Positions 23,257 through 35,800 of a stretch of 64,000 nt of DNA are shown here, piece by piece. Origin of the DNA: Daedaleopsis sinensis (lineage: Eukaryota > Basidiomycota > Agaricomycetes > Polyporales > Polyporaceae). The position numbers and the translations under genes are program-made. The stretch's first letter is position 1. Each line of letters begins with the position of its first letter. The DNA lies in assembly GCA_033807695.1 (NCBI GenBank), contig CM066311.1:744001-808000 (forward strand). Reading direction: 5' to 3'. The notes beneath the pieces are model-generated. The model saw nothing but the letters and a program-made list of their open reading frames with translations, was not told the DNA's origin and searched no databases.

Positions 23257-25232
23257 ATGACGATAGTTCTCACCCCCGTCTGGTCCAACGGTGTCCAGAA
23301 GCTCAAAGTCATCTCCGCACGTACGCATTATTTCCTTCCTCTTTCATCACGCGGCTACTCAACGCCAACTCCACCAATAGCGCCTAACAAGCCCGCTCAC
23401 GGCCATCTCCCTCCCGCCTTTGACGAAAACATTCACGCGGAGCGCTGCCTCGCTCAGCTCCGCTCAAAGGACAAGAACATCGAGAAGTACATCTACCTCT
23501 CGCAGCTCAAGGATGCGGACCCGAACATGTTCTACCGCCTGTGCGGCGCCAACTTGTCGGTAAGTGCACTGGTCAGATCATTCACTGTTAGCATCCTCTG
23601 ATGCAGCGGCCCTGCTTGCAGGAGTTCACTCCTCTCATCTACACACCCACCGTAGGCGATGCCTGCCTCCAATTCTCTCACATCTTTCGCCGCCCCGAGG
23701 GTCTCGTACGTGCAACCTTTCCCGGTCCCGTGTTCCTGCCTCACCGCGCTGCAGTTCATTTCCATCAAAGACAAGGGCAACATTGGCAAAATCATTCGCA
23801 GCTGGCCCCGCCTCCGTGAGGCCCGCATCTCCGTCGTCACCGATGGGTCTCGCATCCTCGGGCTTGGTGACCTGGGTGTGAACGGCATGCCCATTTCGAT
23901 TGGAAAGCTCTCTCTATACGTCGCGGGAGCTGGGTACGCTCGTGCATCTTTTGTAGAACTTGATGTTCATACTAACTACTCCTGACAGTATCCGCCCCGA
24001 GTCGACGGTTCCCATCTGCCTCGACCTCGGAACGGACACCCAGCGGTACCTCGACGACCCTCTCTACCTCGGTCTCCGCCAGAAGCGCGTCCCGATGAAA
24101 GTCATGGACGAATTCATGGACGAGTTCATGCACGAGATGGCTACCGCATTCCCCAAGCTGCTCATCCAGTTCGAGGACTTCTCGACCGACAAGGCGTTCG
24201 CGTATCTCGACCGCTTCCGGCACCGCTACCCAGTCTTCAACGACGACATCCAGGGAACCGGCGCTGTCGTCCTCTCCGGCTTCATGAACGCCGCGAAGCT
24301 GTCATCCGCCGCGTCCGGCCGCCCGCTCACGGACCACCGCATTCTCTTCCTCGGCGCGGGCTCCGCTGGTGTCGGCGTCGGCATGCAGCTCATGAGCTTC
24401 TTCAAGCTGCAAGGTCTGTCCGAGGAGGAGGCACGCAGCCGCATCTACCTCGTCGACTCGCAGGGGCTTATCTACGACACCCGCGGCCCCCTGGCGGAGC
24501 ACAAGAAGTGTATGCACTTCCCTTGCTTTTGCGATGTGACGGAAGATACTGACTCGTCGTGTACTCAGTCTTCTCGCGCAAGGACTACACTGGGCCCCCG
24601 CTCACTGACCTTACCGAGATCGTCAAGTTGATCCGCCCGACCGCGCTATTGGGTCTGTCGACGACCAAGGTACGCTCCCCCATACTTCAAGTCTCGCCTC
24701 CCCCCCACACGACTGACCGCATGCGCAGGGAGCGTTCAACCAATCGGTCATCCAGACCATGGCCGCGCTCAACCCGCGCCCGATCATCTTCCCGCTCTCG
24801 AACCCGGTGCGGCTGTCCGAGTGCGAGTTCCACGAGGCGGTCGAGTGGTCGAACGGGACGGTGCTGTTCGCGTCTGGCTCGCCGTTCCCCGAGGAGGCGT
24901 ACCGCGGGCGCACGATCTGGCCCGGGCAGGGGAATAACATGTACATCTTCCCCGGGCTCGGGCTCGGCGCGATCCTCGCGCGCGTGACCGCGGTGACGGA
25001 CTCGATGGTCGAGGCGTCGTCGATTGGGCTCGCGAACGCGCTCACGCCCGCGGAGCGCGACCTCGACCTGCTGTACCCGCGTGTTGAGCGCATCCGCGAG
25101 ATCTCGGGGGAGATTGCGCTGGCGGTCATCCGCGCCGCGCAGAAGGCGGGCGTCGACCGCGCGAAGGACCTCCGCAAGATGTCGGACGCGGAGGTGCTGG
25201 GCTTTGTGCGCGAGCGGATGTGGAACCCGTGA
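23257..25232 (+). CDS. NAD(P)-dependent malic enzyme
   Basis: Seven exons in phase (23257-23320, 23381-23559, 23622-23705, 23755-23933, 23989-24509, 24569-24669, 24729-25232) give 543 residues. It catalyses oxidative decarboxylation of malate to pyruvate with reduction of NAD or NADP. Visible signatures are YTPTVGDA with the catalytic Tyr (about residue 88), [17 protein letters not shown], the general-base Lys in IGKLSLY (about 160), QFEDF and FNDDIQGT for the divalent metal, the Rossmann motif [10 protein letters not shown], and LSNPVRLSE plus PGQGNNMY near the C-terminus. The canonical N-terminal block before HLPPAF is short and unusual, and there is no Arg-rich presequence, so the protein is probably cytosolic. 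The coenzyme cannot be decided by eye. It lies between the two hydroquinone reductase genes. Confidence 0.94.
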
Positions 25233-25870
25233 GCACGGGAGGCTGTCTTTCGTCACCCACCCGACCGCTGCAGAGGTTCCGGCACGTATGTCGCTGTCGC
25301 CTCCAATGACTTAGTAGATGCCACTGGGCTATGCTCTTCTCGCTTATAGTAATTATTGGTATTACGGGCGTCGGTACATGTAGAGTACACAAAACATTAC
25401 CTATAGACTCAGTATAATGAAGCTCTGAGTTGCCAGACTATATTCTCTCGGAATGTCGGGATTTGATTGATGTAAAGCAATCTATAAGGCAGCTGCGTAC
25501 TAAGCTTTACAAGTGCTAGCAAGTAGCAGGTGCGTAAGAACGTACTTACTGTGATATTGGCGCCTAAGAAGCGCTTCCACGTGGAGCAAACGCTCGTGTG
25601 GGTTCGCGCGGTCCGACTCTCTGCCTTGCAACTGTTGCGGCTTGTCTGTTGTCCACGTCCATGACCTCCGCCCGCGTTGCAGCTCTTCGGAATTATCGTG
25701 TTCTGGACTATCAAACCGCAGCTTTATGCAAAACTACCTGATGCCTTGGCTGCCAGTGGTGTGTGGACGATTAGGTGAGATGTCATCCCGATGACGCTGG
25801 TAACGGCTGGTTAAAAGCATGTAAGCCCCAACGCCTTTTAAGGTATCTCTTCGTCACTAAATTCTTCGGT
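25233..25870. other. Intergenic region between malic enzyme and reductase B
   Basis: No gene is seen. It contains the malic-enzyme 3' end and the promoter of the next gene. Confidence 0.4.
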
Positions 25871-27930
25871 ATGAATCAGCTGTTTCCTATCTTACGCATC
25901 CGCGCACCTCTGCGTGCTTCGCGGACTATAACTACTCGAGCTTTCTGTCCACGGCCTCAACACTCACTTGCACTCTCTCGCTTTCGCCGTACACCTCGTC
26001 TAGCAATCATGAGCACCCAACGCGACGTCTCCACCTTCAGCGACATCAGCAAGAGCAAGACGGAGGCCGACGGCTCGTTCAAGCGCAAGGCCTCTTCGTT
26101 CAGGAACTTCATACAGAAGGGAGGAGAGTTTGAGCCGGAGAAAGGTGAGTCGTTCATGAGCTAGCTTGCGATGTTCCTATTCCCATTTCTTGTCAAGAGT
26201 CAAATCCTGCCGAGTCGCTCGTGAATATGTATTGAGTGGTTGCGGTCTCTTGTTGGCTCCTCACTAGCTGAAGACCAGTTGGTCCTCTCCGCAAGCGGTG
26301 GAGCAACGAGATTCATGTCTTTCTACCCTCTACAGTGCAGCATCGTTGTCCGCCGTGATTTGTGCAGCCCAGTGACAGTATCGGAATCGACCCGACCCGC
26401 ACAGCCAGTTGCTGGCGAACCTGGAGGATTCGGAATGTTAGCTGCAAAACGGCCATTGTCATTGGCCCACCACCAGTGCAGATTCCGAATTCTTCGTGAC
26501 ACGCAAGTCTAGGCTGAAGGCCGACCAGTGCCTTTAGTTTCAGCTGCGCTGTCTGACACGGCGTTCACCGCCAAATCAGTCAGTCTGGAAGAGACGTTAC
26601 ATTCCGGCATCATGAACAAAGGGGCTAAGGCCCTAATGATGGGATAGTTTTCATCGTCCCGAAATATAGCATGCCTATCCCGTCCACTCTTTGGCTAGTG
26701 CACTTCGTATGAAGTGTGTTCATGTTTCTTTAGTTACTGACCTTTCATTTGTACTCAGGTCGCTACCACCTCTATGTCTCGTATGCTTGTCGTGAGTACC
26801 CTTGAAAATGATGGATGTGATTTGTACTAAGCAGACCCAACATAGCTTGGGCAACCCGGGCCCTCATCGTCCGCAAATTGAAGGGCCTCGAGGACTTCAT
26901 CGGCAAGTGACAATTCTGAGCGACAATTCTGAGTACGATACACTTATGCTCATGCGTTCTTCTACCTTAGGCGTCAGTGTTGTATCGCCTCGCATGGGTC
27001 AAAACGGATGGCCCTTTGCAAGCGCGGACTCGTTCCCTGATGCCGACACCGACCCGATCAATGGCGCTCAGCATGTCAAGGACCTGTACCTGAAGGTCCA
27101 GCCTGACTACGAGGGCCGGTAAGTACCCGAGCTCACTGCGTTAACCACACTACTTACTGTCTACTAGCTTTACGGTTCCCGTTCTCTGGGACAAGAAGAC
27201 CGGTGCGATCGTCAACAACGAGAGCTCGGAGATCATCCGCATGCTCAACACCGGTTTCAACGACCACCTCCCTGCCGACAAGGCCGTCATCGACCTCTAC
27301 CCCGAGTCACTCCGCAAGGAGATTGATGAGGTGAACGAATGGGTGTACGACACCGTCAACAGTAGGTACACGATAATCTGGACGCTACCTTCATCTCATC
27401 TTCACCTCTATAGATGGCGTATACAAGTCTGGTTTCGCGACGTCGCAGAAGGCGTACGAGGCCGCTGTAGTCCCTCTCTTCGAGTCACTCGACCGGCTCG
27501 AGAAGATGCTAGAAGGGAAGGACTACCTCGTCGGCGGCCAGTTGACTGAGGCCGACGTCCGCCTGTTCGTCACCATCATCCGCTTCGACCCGGTCTACGT
27601 GGGTCACTTCAAGTGCAACCTCCGCACGATCCGCGACGGATACCCGGCGATCCACCTGTGAGTGCACTGTCGATCTGCACCTGCACCTCCGTGGACTCTA
27701 ATTCTGACCCCTGTGCCGCTAGGTGGATGCGCAAGCTTTACTGGAACAACGACGCGTTCTCGTCGACGTGCAACTTTGAGCACATCAAGACGCACTACTA
27801 CTGGTCTCACCCGCATGTGAGTGACCTTCGTTGTTCGCCATGTCGTCGTCCACTCATATGCGTGTCGGTTCAGATCAACCCGCACCGTGTTGTACCAGTT
27901 GGGCCGATCCCGAACATCCTGCCCTTGTAG
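25871..27930 (+). CDS. Glutathionyl-hydroquinone reductase (xi-class GST), copy B, with presequence
   Basis: Eight exons in phase (25871-26144, 26759-26791, 26846-26902, 26971-27118, 27168-27361, 27414-27657, 27723-27816, 27874-27930) give 366 residues. The catalytic Cys is in SYACPWATRA (Cys102). The helical domain has DYLVGGQLTEADVRLF and FKCNLRTIRDGYPAI, and the C-terminus has NPHRVVPVGPIPNI. Compared with copy A there is a 46-residue N-terminal extension rich in Arg, Ser and Thr with few acids, which looks like a mitochondrial presequence; a second in-frame ATG at 26009 would give a cytosolic form of 320 residues. Two start codons could therefore give dual targeting. Intron 1 is 614 nt, far longer than the others, and intron 3 (26903-26970) starts with GC (GCAAGT) rather than GT. 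The intron after LFVTI of copy A is absent here. Confidence 0.93.
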
Positions 27931-29196
27931 TTGAGCGCGCGTGGTCGTGCGTACATATCGGCTCGTGTACATGTACAGCGGAAGATATATATATTGTAAG
28001 ACTGGAGACGACTAATATTTATTGAAGCACCTATCGCATATGGTGTTGAGGGTGGAGCGAGTGTCCTGCACTGTGTTCCGTCCTCTCCCTCTGCCCTCTT
28101 ACATCCTCCTTGCCGGAACGCCAGCTCACGCACACGAATTCTCACTCGAAGAAATTGTCCGCTGTTAGGTTACCAATATCGCAGGTCAGTTGCTTGCTAT
28201 ATATCGATGTCATGGAGATTCGTACTGTGCTGTGGTTCCGTATGTGTTCCCGAACCTCGTTCACCTCAAGATGTAGCTCGGTTGGCGAATGCCAAATATT
28301 CAAACAACCCGTCGCGCACAGGCATCGAACCGGCGAATATGCAGGGGCTATCTAGCTTTGTGATCTCTCTATGGGCGAGAGACCCTGCACCAGTGTGGAC
28401 GGAGGAACATGACGCAGCGCGCGGAGACCATCAGCCTGTGGGTCGCACAATTGCGATAGTGAACGGGACTCCGCTCCAAAGGAGGAGGTTCTCTGACCCG
28501 ATGTATTGCGTGTTCTACGAACACCTTGTGATCACTGCATCAGTATGTGATACCTCGGTGAGTACAAATAGATGTTTTGTTCGGCTCTCCTGGAATTTGA
28601 AACCACTACGCGCAGGAGGCCTCATAGATTCAAGCTTCAGTAGTCACCGCGGATTTGCGCAATAAGTATGTGCATGTTCTGAGGCACGGTGCACCGAAAG
28701 ATTTCACTTGCCGTTGGATTCTGGCGCGCCGCGCTACCGCATGACCCGCTGCTAACGGAGTAGCAAACGGTCTTGTTCCTGCACGATAGGTCCCAGTGGG
28801 TATACCAGGTAGTAATCTTAGTATTGGCCTGACTCGCGACGGTATTTCACACCTGATGAGGTATTCTAGATCATTCAATGCACACCGAGCAATGCCGCCC
28901 CGGGCGGGTTGTGAGTCACTGGCGCATCAATATTCGATCCCTACAGTCTCCGTGCTACTAAACGAGTTCAAATTTGCTCAACGAATTCCCTCCAGCCTGA
29001 GATCCACATGTACCCGGGTTACTCAGTCAGCATACCAAATCTGGTGCCGACCGGGATACGTGGAGACAATTCCTGTTGGACAACACGCTCAGGACTGGCG
29101 TTCGAATGGGGTACAAAAAGGGATGCTGGACACGGGAAGCCAGCACGCTTCAACAGTCCTCTTCGACAGCAGCAGCCAGCTCATCCATCGAGTAAT
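27931..29196. other. Intergenic region
   Basis: No gene is seen. At 28272-28335 there is a stretch with imperfect tRNA A-box-like (TAGCTCGGTTGG) and B-box-like (ATCGAACC) signals that does not fold as a tRNA. The part before 29197 is the promoter of the secreted-protein gene. Confidence 0.35.
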
Positions 29197-29891
29197 ATGC
29201 GCGGTTTCACCTTCATGGCCTCACTCGCCACCGTCCTATCCACGTTCGCGGCCGTGCAAGCACTCACTCCGTCTCAAGTGCCCAAATTTGAAGTCCTCTT
29301 CGTTGGGGGCCTCACAGTTGGAGACGTCCAAACAATTGATCAAGGCACATTTGGCACTCGCGTCCACGGCGCCATTACTGGGTAGGTACAGTCAGCGGTG
29401 GTGTCCAGTGACGAATCACTTACTCAAGTATCCGACTTTTGGTGCAGGGGGAATCTGACCGATACATCCGGAAAGATAGTGGCGAAGATTCTTCCGACTG
29501 CGGAGACGAGCATACTGAGCAGCTCAGGGATTTTCTTCCCAGAGGCCGTGCTTCCGCTTGTATGGACAGCCGACAACAAGTATGCGCACCTCGCCGTACA
29601 AGGAGTTGGGTACGTGTGTTCTGTAATCATTTTTGTGCTGCAGAAACTGAAGTGAAGTGACATGACTTCGTCGCCGTGCAGACAATTCTTCGTGTCAGAC
29701 ATGACCTACGTGTAAGTCTCAGCCTCGTGCTCGATGCAATCACAAGTGCGCTTACCAGTATGATGATGCCACATTATAGGCATCTGGAGACCGACTCGGA
29801 GCAGTACAGCTCGTTGAATAGCAGGTTCCTCCTCGCGAACGTTACCTTCCCGGCTAGTGGTCCTATTGTTACCATATACGGCCTTTTGTGA
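29197..29891 (+). CDS. Small secreted protein, possibly DUF3237-like
   Basis: Four exons in phase (29197-29381, 29448-29609, 29682-29711, 29780-29891) give 162 residues. A clear signal peptide (MRGFTFMASLATVLSTFAAVQA) is followed by a beta-rich domain: FEVLFVGGL, GTFGTRVHGAITGG, GKIVAKILPTAE and YAHLAVQGVG. The order of a Gly-rich turn, a conserved aromatic/His block and a hydrophobic barrel-like strand pattern resembles DUF3237 proteins, but I could not confir it by alignment. There are potential N-glycosylation sites (NLTD, NVTF). Such short secreted proteins in wood-decay fungi are often effectors or wall components; no function is claimed. It stands alone, with no co-directional neighbour. 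Confidence 0.78.
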
Positions 29892-32800
29892 ACAATGTTT
29901 CGCAATCGCGCTTGCACTTACTATGCCGTAGCAGTGTATGAACTGTTCTTCGTACCCTTCATGAAGGATACATATACATTAGGATTTTCTTGTTCAGCCT
30001 GTTTCCTCAACTGGAATTGATTGGGCCCGAGGCCGCCCAACGTGACGATTGCTGGGATAGACGGATGCTGATGGGCTCCGACTGAGTGCTATAGCAGCTG
30101 GACGACTGCACTCTATACGCTTGCTGAGACGTAGCGAACCCGGTCTTGTAGACCAGATATCACTGGTCCCGGAGGTCACTCACGACAACCGTAAGAGACG
30201 ACGAGAAGATATCTGTCTATAGCAGATCTGGCACTCAGTAGCATCCGAAGCCTGGAGTCACAATGCGACAAACCCTTTTCGGGCTCAAACCGGCCAACTT
30301 TCTCGACCGTGCCCTTGAAACAAGACGGAGCGAGGTTAAACGACCCATCCAGTGCAAAGTTGTTTCTTGGACTTGGAGTTCCCGCTGCACTGGATTGTTA
30401 GGTCAACTTCAAGTTCTCAGTTGAACTCGGACTACACCTCTGCTTCAGCGCTGCTAGCTTCTTACCGTTACCGGGACTAAAGTTGACGTTGAACGCAGGC
30501 TGCTGGCAGTGACTATAGTGAGGGTTTTCGGAAGTCACCTAAGGGAAGCGTGAGGCGGACGGACCGTGACAGTATATTATACTGTATAATACTGGCAAGC
30601 GCTGGAATCACGTGTACTTGAGATCTAATCGCGACCGTCTCCGTCGGGATGAGGCGGACTTCTCCACCTTCAGTCTTTACCACTACACACTTTGCAAGTC
30701 TTGACTCTTAAGCCTTCAGCAACATGCAAGAACTCTCTATGAACGATGCTTCATGCTCAAAAACATTCAACAACCGTCACAATCTGCCATGGCAGTCGCG
30801 TTGAAGCACGTCACATGGGACTTTGAGAAAGGATTCCTGTAAGCCAGCAGTACCGGTACCTGCTTGGATTGTATCGCTTTGGACAAGAAGGGACAGGCAA
30901 GTGAGTCGACTCATTTCTTGTCGTGCGAAAAGACACATCTATTGGAGTCGGAACCGCATCGTGACGAGGTGCGTGCATATAGTGACTGTCGCGTCTTTGG
31001 CCACAACTTCCAACCACGACAATCCTCAGCGGAATTGCGGAATGATTGAGACAGCCACGTGCTATGCCTAGACTGGGTTCCGTCGTGGTCAAATTCCGTT
31101 CAAGTTCCATTTCACTTCGCGCCATCGCTATCGAGGTCAGACTGTAGTACATCCAGGCGCGGACGCTTGCCACAAAATGACGATACACCCGGATCTTGGT
31201 AGATGCTCGCAGTATCGGGAGGGTCGTTCGGGACATGCGGAACGCACGGTGCGCGATATGCTGCCTCGTCCTGGGTCTCTCGGGTGTTTACGGGTCTATC
31301 TTGGCCTAGCAGCTGCAACGAATGCGACTGGGTTCGAGCAGACCATCGTCTTCGGACCGGTGGACACAAATCGTCCTTCACTTTCCCCCTTGCTTACTTT
31401 GTCATCACGGTCTGACCAGGGTGATTCGAGATCTGAGGCTAGCGAGGATCGCCGCGGCTCAGACATTTCGGACAATCTGGTACGTCGTCCAGTATTCCGA
31501 GCTTCCAGCGTCCCGCATATCCTCTGCATCTCAGCTTAACATCTCATCTTGACAGCGACCTCTATCGGCGGTCTTTTGCAATCGCGTAGCGGTAATACCC
31601 GGCCAATGTTGCAGGCACTACCGCCGAGTTTTGCATCCGCTATGGAGATGTCTCTGAGCTATAAGCGGCCTGCTTCGCCCCATGAGTACCCGACCCGTGG
31701 TTGAGCATGAGCCTGAAAGGTGTGAGATCCATCATTAGCATGCCGTCACCGCAACATCGTGCCCCTGCGCGATTCCGGTAGTATCGTGTGGCTGACTGTT
31801 CTGACAGGGACTCTTAGAGCTACTGAGATGAACCATGCCACCTTGTGATCCTAGTGAGAAAACCTCCGTTCTTTTGAGTTCAGCGGTGATTGGTCCTGAA
31901 TCCTTTACTCTTATCGCAGTGGCATCGCCGATACAGCCAAGAAAAATTCTCGCCATATGCAACCGCAACATCTTGAATCTCATTCGCAACCTCTTTGTTG
32001 TCACATCAAGCACGTCAATGCAAGTGACGCGCAACGTTCGCCAGAATCCTCCGAAGAGGCACCTTCGACGCTATCCGCTCCATCTGAAGCACTCGGGTGT
32101 CGGACTTGAAGCAAAGAAATTTGCCCCAATTGAAGCGGCGTGGGTCGGTCGAAGGAACCGGGTCGTTGATTCGGCATCGGGCCGGTTCCCCTCAATGTAA
32201 GTGTGTGACCCGAACTCCGAGTCAGTTCCTCTACCGCTTCAGCATCGTAGTAAACAGACGCAGTACCCCGGGTCCCTCTGGCGCATCGTAGATCACTACA
32301 GCATGACTTCTCCGTGGCTACTACGACCACGTCCCGGTCATTCTCGTCGATGTGGCCAAGTCGTGTGACGCTCATAGTAGCCGAAAATCCAACGCTTCCG
32401 CTTCTAATCCCGCCAATTCAAGTACGGGTGCGGAGGGTACAGCGTTCTGTCCGGTATGGTGACCACATCCATCTCGCCACAGACTGACGATAACCCGCTC
32501 TGCCGGTAGCTCTTTGCAACCATGCGTACGTACACTGCTCACAATTACGATCTTCTACATCGCATGGTTGGGATCAACTTTGACCATGTTGTAGCGGCAA
32601 CTCTCTTATACCTTCGCAGATCGTCTGCCGATGTCGGAGCACGGAAGTACCTAGCAAGCTATGGAAGATGCACGATCTGTGAGTCCCTCAGCAATTGACG
32701 TCACCTTACGCACTCATGAGCTCAGCAATGGTCCACAATTCATGCAGGAGTGCTACGGTGCTTGCATATCCGGAATCGATGATATTTTTGCACCCAAGAG

Positions 32801-35800
32801 TCTAAATGTTGCCGGATACTGCCTGAGCCAGGATCTGGATCTTCACAACTCTCCGCCCACGTTGGCTGAGAATCCGCGTGCAGGCGTTCGCACGATGTTG
32901 CGATCGATAGCTCGGCCCGATCCCATACTCTCGACGGTGTTCTACGTGCGTCGCAGCCGCCCTAGGCTTGCAGACACTCCGCCGTAATGACGGCAGTCGG
33001 ACGCTACCGCCTGTGGCGCGTTGGTGGAACACTGTCCTCGTGTAAGGCGCTCTACGTCCACCTCACAGTCTATGCGGCCGCTGACGATAGTGCCATGCTT
33101 TCTTTGTCGCAAGCTCCGAGCGCAACAGCACCACATGTACTGTCCAACGACCAGACGAGACCGATCTGGTGACCGCAACTATCAAGAAGCATGCGTCCCG
33201 TGCGCGCCGCTAGCAAACATACACTGCTCGTACGGAAATGATGTTACGTCAACTCGCCCGTCTGGCACTAGGGCGCGAGACTCACTTACGAAGTGTATGG
33301 CGCACAACTCACATGCATGTGTTTACGCCGCCTGCGCGCCCCCTCATTCACGACATTGGCTCCTTGTTCCCTCGACTGCCTCCTTCTTCGCGGGCTCAAG
33401 AAGCCAAAACATGAACTACTACCGCGTCACCGCGATGCTCGGCTGTATGAGGGTCGGGTCGCGCACCCGCTCCCCGATACGTCATCCTCAAGGCGGGCAA
33501 ACCGACTACCAGCTCGCGCATCCTTCACATACGCCCCGGCGCGCCTCGTATACTCTCGCTATCGCTTCTCCCTATCTCTGGGCGTCGCCGCGCATGCTTC
33601 GAAGGAAGCTTAGGTGACAAAGTGACGCCTTGCGCTCGGGTCTATCACCTCCCTGTTAGGCACGCTGTACTTGGAATCTTACCGCGCAACGTGTAGATCG
33701 GTCGAGTCACTAGCCACAGCGAGCGCTCCTATGCGTTTGGTGGAGTCCACCTGGGAATTTCGCCCGACACCTTAGCCCCACTTTGCACAAGATGCGTCCG
33801 TACGCAAGCTCGGCATGGCGAGGGTCCGAAGAATCACTTCTATGGCACCATTGGCGTGCAACGTGCCGCACTGAATGCATCTTTGGCTCGCTATGTCCGT
33901 GCCCTGCGGAGCGAGTGCGAGCGTGTGTGCGTTCTTCGCCTTCTCGTTGTTCCACGTGGGGCGTCTTGTGCCTGTTCAACAGGCGTTTGCACGCCGAGCA
34001 GAACCGTTGCACTATGATACGGGCACTGACCATCGTTTGGCCAGGTTACTGGTGCGTGCGTAGTAGGGACAATTTGTCTTGAATTACAGGTGAGAACCCC
34101 GTTGCATTCACTTGACAGACACTGACCGGTCGAGTTATCTATGCCAGTGGGTACATATACGAGTTTAGAAAGATTCTGCTTCCAGAGCTTCCGGAACTTC
34201 CGCTGACAGTGGGTACGCTTTCCCACCGGCAGGATTAGACGAGTCTAATCTCGCATCATAGCCAAACAACGCACCCGGGCTGTGAGTTATCCCTGTGGTG
34301 ATGTTTCTACGCTACGGGGCGCGTCGATCCCGATCCATGGCGGCCGGCATCGCAGGCTTGGCCTTCGTTTGTCACGGACCTTCGGCCTAAACATTTCACT
34401 TCCGCTTCCCCTCGCTATGGAGTTCAGGAAGTCGGGACGGTCAAGATGCCGTGGTGGGCATGGATCTCAGGCAAGATTCGTCCGGGCCGGAAGCGTCCGA
34501 ATGCTTCGTGCGCGCCGACGTCTCGTCCACTCTCGAGGAGCCGCTCCAGCGCGGCCGCATCTGATTGCACCCTTATCGAACGATCCTCGTCGTAATTGTG
34601 GCGCGAAGGGGCAGCCGCAGCCCCGCCGCGCGGCAAGCGTCGCACGAAGGTGAAGCTATCGAGGGGGAGGGATGTGATTGCACTCGAGGTGAATCTGCGC
34701 CCAGGGATCCTGGCTCCTGAACTTACCCCACGCGATTCATAGAAGCACCATCCGTGCACCATACGAAGGACGCTAGGCATCGTGAACCCGACGTGCGCTG
34801 ACCAAGGGGTGCTAAGTCAATTCACAGAATGGGCAAGTTCGCCGAACGGAATGCAAAAGTCAAAGCTCGTACCGTACGCCGGTCGCTAGCAATTCGCGAA
34901 ACGCAGATGTGGCGTGTCTGGTGGGAGTCGGCGGCAGATGAAGCTGATTGAACATATGGCGGTGTACAGTTTGTCAAACATCGACCCATGAACCGCACAT
35001 ATGTTCTATTTGCCTCCGGGACGACCTCGGCAGTCGGAAGTACAGTGTCGTCATATACCAGGTATGAAGAACTTCATATACCAGTTGTGTGTGCTAAACA
35101 TTCCGACGGCGTCTCACACGTCTTTCAGCCAGCGCCAACGCCTCCTCCGCTGCGCATCCAGCAAGACATCGCGTATGTTAGTCGTGTCAAAGCATGCGGT
35201 CCGCTGTGCGCAGACTTGGGCACAAATCTCCACCTACCGGTACGAACTCCCTCGCGGCCCTCCAAACCTCCAAGTATCCCACACCAAGCTACTAGCACCG
35301 GCCCACGCGTTTTAGGAGGAGATGAAGCGGTCCCCACGACTGGCGCGTGCGGACGCCGTCGGAGTCCGATCCTGTAGGAGCCTGACGCAGCGAACGGAAG
35401 GGCGCATTCTCAGGGAAATCCCAACGCGAATAGTCGCAGCGTGCGACAGCCTACTCGCTATACACGCACTTGCGCCGACTTCCGCGAATCAGGCGGTCGC
35501 CCCGCGGACGACCCGTCCGCACCTTCATAACGTGGTGGACCATGCTAGTCACCGAGCGCGCAAGAAGCCCGAGGGCGGAAGCTCGAGCAGGGCCTCTCCC
35601 ATTCCTAGCACCCAGTCCGAGTCTGCTCGGAGGCACATCTCCTCTGTCTCGCTGAATCGCGAGCTCCGAGCACCGTCACCTAACGTCGATAGCCGCGGCC
35701 CACGCTCGTGGTCCGATCGCCTCCGAATCCTTCCCTCGCGATCCCTGCACGACAAACCCAAGCTCGATGCTAACGCTCGACGGACGCTTCGCACCCCGCG

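Noticed and set aside
28272..28335. TAGCTCGGTTGG and ATCGAACC, tRNA-like pair
   Set aside because: The two arms cannot form acceptor and T stems, and the anticodon region is not paired; chance or a very old relic.
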